DNA from: Phytoseiulus persimilis
Lineage: Eukaryota > Arthropoda > Arachnida > Mesostigmata > Phytoseiidae
Direction of reading: 5' to 3'
Assembly: GCA_037576195.1 (NCBI GenBank)
Contig: CM075103.1
Location: forward strand, 27,364,723-27,428,722
Length of the DNA stretch: 64,000 nt
In this document: positions 43,124 to 58,100 of the stretch, one piece after another
Numbering within the stretch: the first letter of the stretch is position 1
Layout of the letters: each line of letters opens with the position of its first letter
Position numbers and translations under genes: made by a program
The notes under the pieces: generated by a model
Seen by the model: only the letters and a program-made list of their open reading frames with translations
What the model was told of the DNA's origin: nothing
Database searches by the model: none

Positions 43124-46100
43124 GAATCACCCCTCCAGAGTTGGAAAGTAATGACCTGATTGGTCTCGGAATCACCCCTCCAGAGTTGGAAAGTAATGCT
43201 CAGATTGGTCTCGGAATCACCCCTTCAGAGTTGGAAGGTAATGCTCAGATTGGTCTTGGAATCACCCCTCCAGAGTTGGGAAGTGATGCCCAGGTTGGTC
43301 CCGGAATCACCCCCTCCAGAGTTGGAAAGTATTGGTCAGATTGGTCTCGGAATCACCCCTCCAAAGTTGGGAAGTAATGCCCAGATTGTTCCCGGAATCA
43401 CCCCTCCAGAATTGGAAAGTAATGCCCAGATTGGTCCCGGAATCACCCCTCCAGAGTTGGAAAGTAATGGTCAGATTGGTCTCGGAATCACCCCTCCAAA
43501 GTTGGGAAGTAATGCCCAGATTGTTCCCGGAATCACCCCTCCAGAGTTGGAAAGTAATGCTCAGATTGACCCCGGAATCACCCCTCCAGAGTTGCGAAGT
43601 AATGCCCAGATTGGTCTCGGAATCACCCCTCCAGAGTTGAGAAGTAATGCTCAGATTGAGCCCGGAATCACCCCTCCAGAGTTGAAAAGTGATGCTCAGA
43701 TTGGTCTCGGAATCACCCCTCCAGAGTTGGAAAGTAATGCTCAGATTGACCCAGGAATCACCCCTCCAGAGTTGGGAAGTAATGCTCAGATTGAGCCCAG
43801 AATCACCCCTCCAGAGTTGGGAAGTAATGCTCAGATTGACCCCGGAATCACCCCTCCAGAGTTGCGAAGTAATGCTCAGATTGGTCTCGGAATCACCCCT
43901 CCAGAGTTGGAAAGTAATGCTCAGATTGGTCCCGGAATCACCCCTCCAGAGTTGGGAAGTAATGCTCAGATTGACCCAGGAATCACCCCTCCAGAGTTGA
44001 GAAGTAATGCTCAGATTGGTCTCGGAATCACCCCTCCAGAGTTGGGAAGTAATGCTCAGATTGACCCAGGAATCACCCCTCCAGAGTTGGGAAGTAATGC
44101 TCAGATTGAGCCCGGAATCACCCCTCCAGAGTTGCGAAGTAATGCTCAGATTGGTCTCGGAATCACCCCTCCAGAGTTGGAAAGTAATGCTCAGATTGAC
44201 CCAGGAATCACCCCTCCAGAGTTGCGAAGTAATGCTCAGATTGACCCAGGAATCACCCCTCCAGAGTTGAGAAGTAATGCTCAGATTGGTCTCGGAATCA
44301 CCCCTCCAGAGTTGGGAAGTAATGCTCAGATTGACCCAGGAATCACCCCTCCAGAGTTGGGAAGTAATGCTCAGATTGGTCTCGGAATCACCCCTCCAGA
44401 GTTGAGAAGTAATGCTCAGATTGGTCTCGGAATCACCCCTCCAGAGTTGGAAAGTAATGCTCAGATTGACCCAGGAATCACCCCTCCAGAGTTGCGAAGT
44501 AATGCTCAGATTGACCCAGGAATCAACCCTCCAGAGTTGAGAAGTAATGCTCAGATTGAGCCCGGAATCTCCAGAGTTGGAAAAGTAATGCTCAGATTGG
44601 ACCCTCGGAATCACCCCCTCCAGAGTTGGAAGTAATGCTCAGATTGGTCCCGGAATCACCCCTCCAGAGTTGGGAAGTAATGCTCAGATTGGTCCGGAAT
44701 CACCCCTCCAGAGTTGGGAAGTAATGCTCAGATTGGTCTCGGAATCACCCCTCCAGAGTTGGAAAGTAATGCTCAGATTGGTCCCGGAATCACCCCTCCA
44801 GAGTTGGAAAGTAATGCTCAGATTGGACCCCGGAATCACCCCTCCAGAGTTGGAAAGTAATGCTCAGATTGGTCTCGGAATCACCCCTCCAGAGTTGGGA
44901 AAGTAATGCTCAGATTGGTCCCGGAATCACCCCTCCAGAGTTGGGAAGTAATGCTCAGATTGGTCCCGGAATCACCCCTCCAGAGTTTGGAAAGTAATGC
45001 TCAGATTGGTCCGGAATCACCCCTCCAGAGTTGGAAAGTAATGCTCAGATTGGTCCCGGAATCACCCCTCCAGAGTTGGAAAGTAATGCTCAGATTGGTC
45101 TCGGAATCACCCCTCCAGAGTTGGAAAGTAATGCTCAGATGGACCCCGGAATCACCCCTCCAGAGTTGGAAAGTAATGCTCAGATTGACCCCGGAATCAC
45201 CCCTCCAGAGTTGGAAGTAATGCTCAGATTGACCCCGGAATCACCCCTCCAGAGTTGGAAAGTAATGCTCAGATTGGTCTCGGAATCACCCCTCCAGAGT
45301 TGGAAAGTAATGCTCAGATTGACCCCGGAATCACCCCTCCAGAGTTGGAAAGTAATGCTCAGATTGGTCCCCGGAATCACCCCTCCAGAGTTGGAAAGTA
45401 ATGCTCAGATTGGTCTCGGAAATCACCCCTCCAGAGTTGGAAAGTAATGCTCAGATTGGTCCCGGAATCACCCCTCCAGAGTTGGAAAGTAATGCTCAGA
45501 TTGGTCGGAATCACCCCTCCAGAGTTGGAAAGTAATGCTCAGATTGACCCCGGAATCACCCCTCCAGAGTTGGAAAGTAATGCTCAGATTGACCCCGGAA
45601 TCACCCCTCCAGAGTTGGGAAGTAATGCTCAGATTGGTCTCGGAATCACCCCTCCAGAGTTGGAAAGTAATGCTCTCAGATTGGTCCCGGAATCACCCCT
45701 CCAGAGTTGGAAAGTAATGCTCAGATTGGTCTCGGAATCACCCCTCCAGAGTTGGGAAGTAATGCTCAGATTGGTCTCGGAATCACCCCTCCAGAGTTTG
45801 GAAAGTAATGCTCAGATTGGTCTCGGAATCACCCCTCCAGAGTTGGAAAGTAATGCTCAGATTGGTCCCGGAATCACCCCTCCAGAGTTGGAAAGTAATG
45901 CTCAGATTGGACCCTCGGAATCACCCCTCCAGAGTTGGAAAGTAATGCTCAGATGACCCCGGAATCACCCCTCCAGAGTTGGAAAGTAATGCTCAGATTG
46001 GTCCTCGGAATCACCCCTCCAGAGTTGGAAGTAATGCTCAGATTGGTCTCGGAATCACCCCTCCAGAGTTGGAAGTAATGCTCAGATTGGTCCCGGAATC

Positions 46101-49100
46101 ACCCCTCCAGAGTTTGGAAGTAATGCTCAGATTGGTCTCGGGAATCACCCCTCCAGAGTTGGAAAGTAATGCTCAGATTGGTCTCGGAATCACCCCTCCA
46201 GAGTTGGAAAGTAATGCTCAGATTGGTCCCGGAATCACCCCTCCAGAGTTGGGAAGTAATGCTCAGATTGGTCCCGGAATCACCCCTCCAGAGTTGGAAA
46301 GTAATGCTCAGATTGGTCTCGGAATCACCCCTCCAGAGTTGGGAAGTAATGCTCAGATTGGTCTCGGAATCACCCCTCCAGAGTTGGAAGTAATGCTCAG
46401 ATTGGTCTCGGAATCACCCCCAGAGTTGGAAGTAATGCTCAGATTGGTCTCGGAATCACCCCTCCAGAGTTGGAAAGTAATGCTCAGATTGGTCCCGGAA
46501 TCACCCCTCCAGAGTTGGGAAGTATGCTCAGATTGGTCTCGGAATCACCCCTCCAGAGTTGGGAAAGTAATGCTCAGATTGGTCTCGGAATCACCCCTCC
46601 AGAGTTGGGAAGTAATGCTCAGATTGTCCCCGGAATCACCCCTCCAGAGTTGTTGGAAGTAATGCTCAGATTGGTCTCGGAATCACCCCTCCAGAGTTGG
46701 AAAGTAATGCTCAGATTGGACCCCGGAATCACCCCTCCAGAGTTGGAAAGTAATGCTCAGATTGGTCCCGGAATCACCCCTCCAGAGTTGGGAAAGTAAT
46801 GCTCAGATTGGACCCCGGAATCACCCCTCCAGAGTTGGAAGTAATGCTCAGATTGACCCTCGGAATCACCCCTCCAGAGTTGGAAAGTAATGCTCAGATT
46901 GACCCCGGAATCACCCCTCCAGAGTTGGAAAGTAATGCTCAGATTGGTCCCGGAATCACCCCTCCAGAGTTGGGAAGTAATGCTCAGATTGGTCTCGGAA
47001 TCACCCCTCCAGAGTTGGGAAGTAATGCTCAGATTGGTCCCGGAATCACCCCTCCAGAGTTGGGAAAGTAATGCTCAGATTGACCCTCGGAATCACCCCT
47101 CCAGAGTTGGAAGTAATGCTCAGATTGACCCCGGAATCACCCCTCCAGAGTTGGGAAGTAATGCTCAGATTGGTCCCGGAATCACCCCTCCAGAGTTGGG
47201 AAAGTAATGCTCGAGATTGGTCTCGGAATCACCCCCCAGAGTTGGAGAAGTAATGCTCAGATTGGTCTCGGAATCACCCCTCCCAGTTTGGAAGTAATGC
47301 TCAGATTGACCCCGGAATCATCACCCCTCCAGAGTTGGAAAGTAATGCTCAGATTGACCCTCGGAATCACCCCTCCAGAGTTGGAAAGTAATGCTCAGAT
47401 TGGTCTCGGAATCACCCCTCCAGAGTTGGAAAGTAATGCTCAGATTGGTCCTCGGAATCACCCCTCCAGAGTTGGAAAGTAATGCTCAGATTGGTCCCCG
47501 GAATCCCCACCCCTCCAGAGTTGGGAAGTAATGCTCAGATTGGACCCTCGGAATCACCCCTCCAGAGTTGGAAAGTAATGCTCAGATTGGTCCCGGAATC
47601 ACCCCTCCAGAGTTGGGAAAGTAATGCTCAGATTGACCCCGGAATCACCCCTCCAGAGTTGGAAGTAATGCTCAGATTGGTCTCGGAATCACCCCTCCAG
47701 AGTTGGAAAGTAATGCTCAGATTGGACCCCGGAATCACCCCTCCAGAGTTGGGAAGTAATGCTCAGATTGGACCCCGGAATCACCCCTCCAGAGTTTGGA
47801 AGTAATGCTCAGATTGGTCTCGGAATCACCCCTCCAGAGTTGGGAAGTAATGCTCAGATTGACCCCGGAATCACCCCTCCAGAGTTTGGAAAGTAATGCT
47901 CAGATTGACCCTCGGAATCACCCCTCCAGAGTTGGAAGTAATGCTCAGATTGGTCCCGGAATCACCCCTCCAGAGTTGGAAAGTAATGCTCAGATGACCC
48001 CGGAATCACCCCTCCAGAGTTGGAAAGTAATGCTCAGATTGGACCCCTCGGAATCACCCCTCCAGAGTTGAAGAAGTAATGCTCAGATTGACCCCGGAAT
48101 CACCCCTCCAGAGTTGGAAAGTAATGCTCAGATTGGACCCTCGGAATCACCCCTCCAGAGTTGGGAAGTAATGCTCAGATTGGACCCTCGGAATCACCCC
48201 TCCAGAGTTGGGAAGTAATGCTCAGATTGGTCCCGGAATCACCCCTCCAGAGTTGGAAAGTAATGCTCAGATTGGTCTCGGAATCACCCCTCCAGAGTTG
48301 GAAAGTAATGCTCAGATTGGTCCCGGAATCACCCCTCCAGAGTTGGAAAGTAATGCTCAGATTGTCCCGGAATCACCCCTCCAGAGTTGGGAAGTAATGC
48401 TCAGATTGGTCTCGGAATCACCCCTCCAGAGTTTGGAAGTAATGCTCAGATTGTCCCGGAATCACCCCTCCAGAGTTGGAAAGTAATGCTCAGATGACCC
48501 CGGAATCCCCCCAGAGTTGGGAAGTAATGCTCAGATTGGACCCCGGAATCACCCCTCCAGAGTTGGAAGTAATGCTCAGATTGACCCCGGAATCACCCCT
48601 CCAGAGTTGGAAAGTAATGCTCAGATTGGTCTCGGAATCACCCCTCCAGAGTTGGGAAAGTAATGCTCAGATTGTCCCGGAATCACCCCTCCAGAGTTGG
48701 GAAGTAATGCTCAGATTGACCCCGGAATCACCCCTCCAGAGTTGGAAGTAATGCTCAGATTGACCCCGGAATCACCCCTCCAGAGTTGGAAAGTAATGCT
48801 CAGATTGGTCCCGGAATCACCCCTCCAGAGTTGGAAAAAGTAATGCTCAGATTGGTCTCGGAATCACCCCTCCAGAGTTGGAAAGTAATGCTCAGATTGG
48901 TCCCGGAATCACCCCTCCAGAGTTGGAAAGTAATGCTCAGATTGGTCCGGAATCACCCCTCCAGAGTTTGGAAAGTAATGCTCAGATTGACCCCGGAATC
49001 ACCCCTCCAGAGTTGGAAAGTAATGCTCAGATTGTCTCGGAATCACCCCTCCAGAGTTGGAAGTAATGCTCAGATTGGTCTCGGAATCACCCCTCCAGAG

Positions 49101-52100
49101 TTGGAAAGTAATGCTCAGATTGACCCCGGAATCACCCCTCCAGAGTTGGGAAGTAATGCTCAGATTGGTCCCGGAATCACCCCTCCAGAGTTGGAAAGTA
49201 ATGCTCAGATTGGTCCCGGAATCACCCCTCCAGAGTTGGGAAGTAATGCTCAGATGGTCCGGAATCACCCCTCCAGAGTTGGAAAGTAATGCTCAGATTG
49301 ACCCCGGAATCACCCCTCCAGAGTTGGGAAGTAATGCTCAGATTGGTCTCGGAATCACCCCTCCAGAGTTGGAAAGTAATGCTCAGATTGACCCCGGAAT
49401 CACCCCTCCAGAGTTGGAAAGTAATGCTCAGATTGGTCCCGGAATCACCCCTCCAGAGTTGGGAAAGTAATGCTCAGATTGGTCTCGGAATCACCCCTCC
49501 AGAGTTGGAAAGTAATGCTCAGATTGGTCCCGGAATCACCCCTCCAGAGTTGGAAAGTAATGCTCAGATTGTCCCGGAATCACCCCTCCAGAGTTGGGAA
49601 AGTAATGCTCAGATTGGTCCCGGAATCACCCCTCCAGAGTTGTTGGAAAGTAATGCTCAGATTGTCCCGGAATCACCCCTCCAGAGTTGGAAAGTAATGC
49701 TCAGATTGGTCCCGGAATCACCCCTCCAGAGTTGGGAAGTAATGCTCAGATTGGTCTCGGAAGAATCACCCCTCCAGAGTTGGAAAGTAATGCTCAGATT
49801 GGTCCCGGAATCACCCCTCCAGAGTTGGAAAGTAATGCTCAGATTGACCCCGGAATCACCCCTCCAGAGTTGGAAAGTAATGCTCAGATTGGTCTCTCGG
49901 AATCACCCCCCCTCCAGAGTTGGAAAGTAATGCTCAGATGGTCTCGGAATCACCCCTCCAGAGTTGGAAAGTAATGCTCAGATTGTGACCGGAATCACCC
50001 CCCAGAGTTGGAAGTAATGCTCAGATTTGGTCCGGAATCACCCCTCCAGAGTTGGAAAGTAATGCTCAGATTGACCCCGGAATCACCCCTCCAGAGTTGG
50101 GAAGTAATGCTCAGATTGGTCTCGGAATCACCCCTCCAGAGTTTGGAAAGTAATGCTCAGATTGACCCCGGAATCACCCCTCCAGAGTTGGAAGTAATGC
50201 TCAGATTGGTCTCGGAATCACCCCTCCAGAGTTGGAAAGTAATGCTCAGATTGAATCGGAATCACCCCTCCAGAGTTGGAAAGTAATGCTCAGATTGGTC
50301 TCGGAATCACCCCTCCAGAGTTGGAAAGTAATGCTCAGATTGGTCTCGGAATCACCCTCCAGAGTTGGAAAGTAATGCTCAGATTGGTCCCCCGGAATCA
50401 CCCCTCCAGAGTTGGAAAGTAATGCTCAGATTGGACCCCGAATCACCCCTCCAGAGTTGGAAAGTAATGCTCAGATTGGTCTCGGAATCACCCCTCCAGA
50501 GTTGGAAGTAATGCTCAGATTGGTCTCGGAATCACCCCTCCAGAGTTGGAAAGTAATGCTCAGATTGGTCTCGGGAATCACCCCTCCAGAGTTGGGAAGT
50601 AATGCTCAGATTGGTCTCGGAATCACCCCTCCAGAGTTGGAAAGTAATGCTCAGATTGACCCCGGAATCACCCCTCCAGAGTTGGGAAGTAATGCTCAGA
50701 TTGGTCTCTCGGAATCACCCCTCCAGAGTTGGAAAGTAATGCTCAGATTGTCCCGGAATCACCTCCAGAGTTGGAAAGTAATGCTCAGATTGGTCCCGGA
50801 ATCACCCCTCCAGAGTTGGAAAGTAATGCTCAGATTGACCCCGGAATCACCCCTCCAGAGTTGGAAAGTAATGCTCAGATTGGTCTCGGAATCACCCCTC
50901 CAGAGTTGGAAAGTAATGCTCAGATTGGTCCCGGAATCACCCCTCCAGAGTTTGGAAAGTAATGCTCAGATTGGTCCCGAATCACCCCTCCAGAGTTGGA
51001 AAGTAATGCTCAGATTGGTCTCGGAATCACCCCTCCAGAGTTGGAAAGTAATGCTCAGATTGTCTCGGAATCACCCCTCCAGAGTTGGGAAGTAATGCTC
51101 ATTGGTCCCGGAATCACCCCTCCAGAGTTGGAAAGTAATGCTCAGATTGGTCTCGGAATCACCCCTCCAGAGTTGGGAAGTAATGCTCAGATTGGTCCCG
51201 GAATCACCCCTCCAGAGTTGGAAAGTAATGCTCAGATTGACCCCGGAATCACCCCTCCAGAGTTTGGAAAGTAATGCTCAGATTGGTCTCGGAATCACCC
51301 CTCCAGAGTTGGAAAGTAATGCTCAGATTGGTCCGGAATCACCCCTCCAGAGTTGGAAAGTAATGCTCAGATTTGGTCCGGAATCACCCCTCCAGAGTTG
51401 GAAAGTAATGCTCAGATTGGTCTCGGAATCACCCCTCCAGAGTTGGAAAGTAATGCTCAGATTGGTCCGGAATCACCCCTCCAGAGTTGGAAAGTAATGC
51501 TCAGATTGGTCTCGGAATCACCCCTCCAGAGTTGGAAGTAATGCTCAGATTGGTCCGGAATCACCCCTCCAGAGTTGGAAAGTAATGCTCAGATTGACCC
51601 CGGAATCACCCCTCCAGAGTTGGGAAGTAATGCTCAGATTGGTCTCGGAATCACCCCTCCAGAGTTGGAAAGTAATGCTCAGATTGGTCCCGGAATCACC
51701 CCTCCAGAGTTGGGAAGTAATGCTCAGAGATTGGTCCCGGAATCACCCCTCCAGAGTTGGAAAGTAATGCTCAGATTGGTCTCGGAATCACCCCTCCAGA
51801 GTTGGAAAGTAATGCTCAGATTGTCCCGGAATCACCCCTCCAGAGTTGGAAAGTAATGCTCAGATTGGTCTCGGAATCACCCCTCCAGAGTTGGAAAGTA
51901 ATGCTCAGATTGGTCTCGGAATCACCCCTCCAGAGTTGGAAAGTAATGCTCAGATTGGTCCCGGAATCACCCCTCCAGAGTTGGAAAGTAATGCTCAGAT
52001 TGGTCTCGGAATCACCCCTCCAGAGTTGGGAAGTAATGCTCAGATTGGTCCCGGAATCACCCCTCCAGAGTTGGAAAGTAATGCTCAGATTGGTCTCGGA

Positions 52101-55100
52101 ATCACCCCTCCAGAGTTGGAAAGTAATGCTCAGATTGGTCCGGAATCACCCCTCCAGAGTTGGGAAGTATAATGCTCAGATTGACCCCGGAATCACCCCT
52201 CCAGAGTTGGAAGTAATGCTCAGATTGGTCTCGGAATCACCCCTCCAGAGTTGGAAAGTAATGCTCAGATTGGTCCGGAATCACCCCTCCAGAGTGAAAG
52301 TAATGCTCAGATTGGACCCTCGGAATCACCCCTCCAGAGTTTGGAAAGTAATGCTCAGATTGGTCTCGGAATCACCCCTCCAGAGTTGGGAAAGTAATGC
52401 TCAGATTGACCTCGGAATCACCCCTCCAGAGTTGGGAAGTAATGCTCAGATTGGTCCGGAATCACCCCTCCAGAGTTGGAAGTAATGCTCAGATTGGTCT
52501 CGGAATCACCCCTCCAGAGTTGGGAAGTAATGCTCAGATTGACCCCGGAATCACCCTCCAGAGTTGGAAAGTAATGCTGCAGATTGGTCTCGGAATCACC
52601 CCCCTCCAGAGTTGGAAAGTAATGCTCAGATTGACCCCGGAATCACCCCTCCAGAGTTGGAAGTAATGCTCAGATTGTCCCGGAATCACCCCTCCAGAGT
52701 TGGGAAGTAATGCTCAGATTGGTCCCGGAATCACCCCTCCAGAGTTGGGAAGTAATGCTCAGATTGGTCCGGAATCACCCCTCCAGAGTTGGAAAGTAAT
52801 GCTCAGATTGGTCGGAATCACCCCTCCAGAGTTGGAAAGTAATGCTCAGATTGGTCCCGGAATCACCCCTCCAGAGTTGGAAAGTAATGCTCAGATTGGA
52901 CCCCGGAATCACCCCTCCAGAGTTGGGAAAGTAATGCTCAGATTGGTCCCGGAATCACCCCTCCAGAGTTGGGAAGTAATGCTCAGATTGGTCCCGGAAT
53001 CACCCCTCCAGAGTTGGAAAGTAATGCTCAGATTGATTGGTCCCGGAATCACCCCTCCAGAGTTGGAAAGTAATGCTCAGATTTGGTCTCGGAATCACCC
53101 CTCCAGAGTTGGAAGTAATGCTCAGATTGGACCCCGGAATCACCCCTCCAGAGTTGGAAAGTAATGCTCAGATTGGTCCCGGAATCACCCCTCCAGAGTT
53201 GGAAAGTAATGCTCAGATTGGTCTCGGAATCACCCCTCCAGAGTTGGAAAGTAATGCTCAGATTGGTCTCGGAATCACCCCTCCAGTTGGAAAGTAATGC
53301 TCAGATTGGTCCGGAATCACCCCTCCAGAGTTGAAAAGTAATGCTCAGATTGGTCCCGGAATCACCCCTCCAGAGTTGGAAAGTAATGCTCAGATTGACC
53401 CCGGAATCACCCCTCCAGAGTTGGAAAGAAGTAATGCTCAGATTGGTCTCGGAATCACCCCTCCAGAGTTGGAAAGTAATGCTCAGATTGGTCCGGAATC
53501 ACCCCTCCAGAGTTGGAAAGTAATGCTCAGATTGGTCTCGGAATCACCCCTCCAGAGTTGGAAAGTAATAATGCTCAGATTGTCCCCGGAATCACCCCTC
53601 CAGAGTTGGGAAAGTAATGCTCAGATTGGTCTCGGAAATCACCCCTCCAGAGTTGGAAAGTAATGCTCAGATTGGTCTCGGAATCACCCCTCCAGAGTTG
53701 GAAAGTAATGCTCAGATTGGTCCCGGAATCACCCCTCCAGAGTTGGAAAGTAATGCTCAGATTGACCCCGGAATCACCCCTCCAGAGTTGGAAAGTAATG
53801 CTCAGATTGGTCTCGGAATCACCCCTCCAGAGTTGGAAAGTAATGCTCAGATTGGTCCGGAATCACCCCTCCAGAGTTGGAAAGTAATGCTCAGATTGGT
53901 CTCGGAATCACCCCTCCAGAGTTGGAAAGTAATGCTCAGATTGGTCTCGGAATCACCCCTCCAGAGTTGGAAAGTAATGCTCAGATTGACCCCGGAATCA
54001 CCCCTCCAGAGTTGGGAAGTAATGCTCAGATTGGTCTCGGAATCACCCCTCCAGAGTTGGAAAGTAATGCTCAGATTGGACCCGGAATCACCCTCCAGAG
54101 TTGGGGAAGTAATGCTCAGATTGACCCCGGAATCACCCCTCCAGAGTTGGAAAGTAATGCTCAGATTGGTCCCGGAATCACCCCTCCAGAGTTGGAAAGT
54201 AATGCTCAGATTGGTCTCGGAATCACCCCTCCAGAGTTGGAAAGTAATGCTCAGATTGTCCCCGGAATCACCCCTCCAGAGTTGGAAAGTAATGCTCAGA
54301 TTGGTCCCGGAATCACCCCTCCAGAGTTGGAAAGTAATGCTCAGATTGGTCTCGGAATCACCCCTCCAGAGTTGGAAGTAATGCTCAGATTGACCCTCGG
54401 AATCACCCCTCCAGAGTTGGAAGAAAGTAATGCTCAGATTGGTCCCCGGAATCACCCCTCCAGAGTTGGAAAGTAATGCTCAGATTGGTCTCGGAATCAC
54501 CCCTCCAGAGTTGGGGTAATGCTCAGATTGGTCTCGGAAATCACCCCTCCAGAGTTGGAAAGTAATGCTCAGATTGGTCCGGAATCACCCCTCCAGAGTT
54601 GGGAAGTAATGCTCAGATTGACCCCGGAATCACCCCTCCAGAGTTGGAAAGTAATGCTCAGATTGGTCTCGGAATCACCCCTCCAGAGTTTGGAAGTAAT
54701 GCTCAGATTGGTCTCGGAATCACCCCTCCAGAGTTGGAAAGTAATGCTCAGATTGGTCCGGAATCACCCCTCCAGAGTTGGAAGTAATGCTCAGATTGAC
54801 CCGGAATCACCCCTCCAGAGTTGGAAAGTAATGTAATGCTCAGATTGGTCTCGGAATCACCCCTCCAGAGTTGGAAAGTAATGCTCAGATTGGTCCCGGA
54901 ATCACCCCTCCAGAGTTGGGAAGTAATGCTCAGATTGGTCTCGGAATCACCCCTCCAGAGTTGGAAAAGTAATGCTCAGATTGACCCCGGAATCACCCCT
55001 CCAGAGTTGGAAAGTAATGCTCAGATTGGCCCCGGAATCACCCCTCCAGAGTTGGAAAGTAATGCTCAGATTGGTCTCGGAATCACCCCTCCAGAGTTGG

Positions 55101-58100
55101 AAAGTAATGCTCAGATTGGTCTCGGAATCACCCCTCCAGAGTTGGGAAGTAATGCTCAGATTGGTCCCCGGAATCACCCCTCCAGAGTTGGGAAGTAATG
55201 CTCAGATTGGTCTCGGAATCACCCCTCCAGAGTTGGGAAAGTAATGCTCAGATTGACCCCGGAATCACCCCTCCAGAGTTTGGGAAAGTAATGCTCAGAT
55301 TGGTCTCGGAATCACCCCTCCAGAGTTGGGAAGTAATGCTCAGATTGGTCTCGGAATCACCCCTCCAGAGTTGGAAAGTAATGCTCAGATTGGTCTCGGA
55401 ATCACCCTCCCAGAGTTGGGAAAGTAATGCTCAGATTGGTCCCGGAATCACCCCTCCAGAGTTGGAAGTAATGCTCAGATTGGTGGTCCGGAATCACCCC
55501 TCCAGAGTTGGAAAGTAATGCTCAGATTGGTCTCGGAATCACCCCTCCAGAGTTGGGAAGTAATGCTCAGATTGGTCTCCCGGAATCACCCCTCCAGAGT
55601 TGGAAAGTAATGCTCAGATTGGTCCCGGAATCACCCCTCCAGAGTTGGAAGTAATGCTCAGATTGGTCTCGGAATCACCCCTCCAGAGTTGGAAAGTAAT
55701 GCTCAGATTGACCCCGGAATCACCCCCTCCAGAGTTGGAAGTAATGCTCAGAAAGTAATGCTCAGATTGACCCCGGAATCACCCCCCTCCAGAGTTGGAA
55801 AGTAATGCTCAGATTGGTCTCGGGAATCGGAATCACCCCCTCCAGAGTTGGGAAGTAATGCTCAGATTGGACCCCGGAATCACCCCTCCAGAGTTGGGAA
55901 GTAATGCTCAGATTTGTCCCGGAATCACCCCTCCAGAGTTGGAAAGTAATGCTCAGATTGTCTCGGAATCACCCCTCCAGAGTTGGAAAGTAATGCTCAG
56001 ATTGGTCCCGGAATCACCCCTCCAGAGTGGAAAGTAATGCTCAGATTGGTCTCGGAATCACCCCTCCAGAGTTGGAAAGTAATGCTCAGATTGGTCCCGG
56101 AATCACCCCTCCAGAGTTGGAAAGTAATGCTCAGATTGACCCCGGAATCACCCCTCCAGAGTTGGGAAGTAATGCTCAGATTGTCCCCGGAATCACCCCT
56201 CCAGAGTTGGAAAGTAATGCTCAGATTGGTCCGGAATCACCCCTCCAGAGTTGGGAAGTAATGCTCAGATTGGTCTCGGAATCACCCCTCCAGAGTTGGA
56301 AAGTAATGCTCAGATTGACCCCGGAATCACCCCTCCAGAGTTGGGAAAGTAATGCTCAGATTGGTCTCGGAATCACCCCTCCAGAGTTGGAAAGTAATGC
56401 TCAGATTGGTCCCGGAATCACCCCTCCAGAGTTGGAAGTAATGCTCAGATTGGTCTCGGAATCACCCCTCCAGAGTTGGAAAGTAATGCTCAGATTGGTC
56501 TCGGAATCACCCCTCCAGAGTTGGAAAGTAATGCAGATTGTCCGGAATCACCCCTCCAGAGTTTGGGAAAGTAATGCTCAGATTGACCCCGGAATCACCC
56601 CTCCAGAGTTGGAAAGTAATGCTCAGATTGGTCTCGGAATCACCCCTCCAGAGTTGGAAGTAATGCTCAGATTGTCCCGGAATCACCCCTCCAGAGTTGG
56701 GAAGTAATGCTCAGATTGGTCTGGTCTCCGGAATCACCCCTCCAGAGTTGGAAGTAATGCTCAGATTGGTCTCGGAATCACCCCTCCAGAGTTGGAAAGT
56801 AATGCTCAGATTGGTACCCCGGAATCACCCCTCCAGAGTTGGAAAGTAATGCTCAGATTGGTCTCGGAATCACCCCTCCAGAGTTGGGAAAGTAATGCTC
56901 AGATTGGTCCGGAATCACCCCTCCAGAGTTGGGAAGTAATGCTCAGATTGACCCCGGAATCACCCCTCCAGAGTTGGAAAGTAATGCTCAGATTGGTCCC
57001 GGAATCACCCCTCCAGAGTTGGGAAAGTAATGCTCAGATTGGTCTCGGAATCACCCCTCCAGTTGGAAAGTAATGCTCAGATTGGTCCCCGGAATCACCC
57101 CTCCAGAGTTGGAAAGTAATGCTCAGATTGGATTCCCCCGGAATCACCCCTCCAGAGTTGGAAAGTAATGCTCAGATTGGTCTCGGAATCACCCACCCCT
57201 CCAGAGTTGGAAAGTAATGCTCAGATTTGGTCCCGGAATCACCCCTCCAGAGTTGGGAAGTAATGCTCAGATGGACCCCGGAATCACCCCTCCAGAGTTG
57301 GAAAGTAATGCTCAGATTGGTCTCGGAATCACCCCTCCAGAGTTGGGAAGTAATGCTCAGATTGGACCCCGGAATCACCCCTCCAGAGTTGGGAAGTAAT
57401 GCTCAGATTGGTCCCGGAATCACCCCTCCAGAGTTGGAAAGTAATGCCAGATTGGTCCCGGAATCACCCCTCCAGAGTTGGGAAGTAATGCTCAGATTGG
57501 TCCCGGAATCACCCCTCCAGAGTTGGGAAGTAATGCTCAGATTGACCCCGGAATCACCCCTCCAGAGTTGGAAAGTAATGCTCAGATTGGTCTCGGAATC
57601 ACCCCTCCAGAGTTGGGAAGTAATGCTCAGATGGTCTCAGATTGGTCCGGAATCCGGAATCACCCCTCCAGAGTTGAAAGTAATGCTCAGATTGGTCTCG
57701 GAATCACCCCTCCAGAGTGGAAAGTAATGCTCAGATTGTCCCGGAATCACCCCTCCAGAGTTGGAAAGTAATGCTCAGATTGAGCCCGGAATCACCCCTC
57801 CAGAGTTGGAAGTAATGCTCAGATTGGTCTCGGAATCACCCCTCCAGAGTTGGAAAGTAATGCTCAGATTGACCCAGGAATCACCCCTCCAGAGTTTGGA
57901 AGTAATGCTCAGATTGACCCGGAATCACCCCTCCAGAGTTGGAAGTAATGCTCAGATTGGTCTCGGAATCACCCCTCCAGAGTTGGGAAGTAATGCTCAG
58001 ATTGACCCGGAATCACCCCTCCAGAGTTGGGAAGTAATGCTCAGATTGGTCTCGGAATCACCCCTCCAGAGTTGGAAGTAATGCTCAGATTGGTCTCGGA

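Noticed and set aside
43160-44635. 491-codon plus frame and a 435-codon minus frame (43307-44614), both made of 15-residue repeats
   Set aside because: The unit is 45 bases, a multiple of three, and lacks stops in two plus frames and at least one minus frame, so long frames arise automatically. They break wherever the array has indels, and no start context, splice sites or flanking coding sequence exist.
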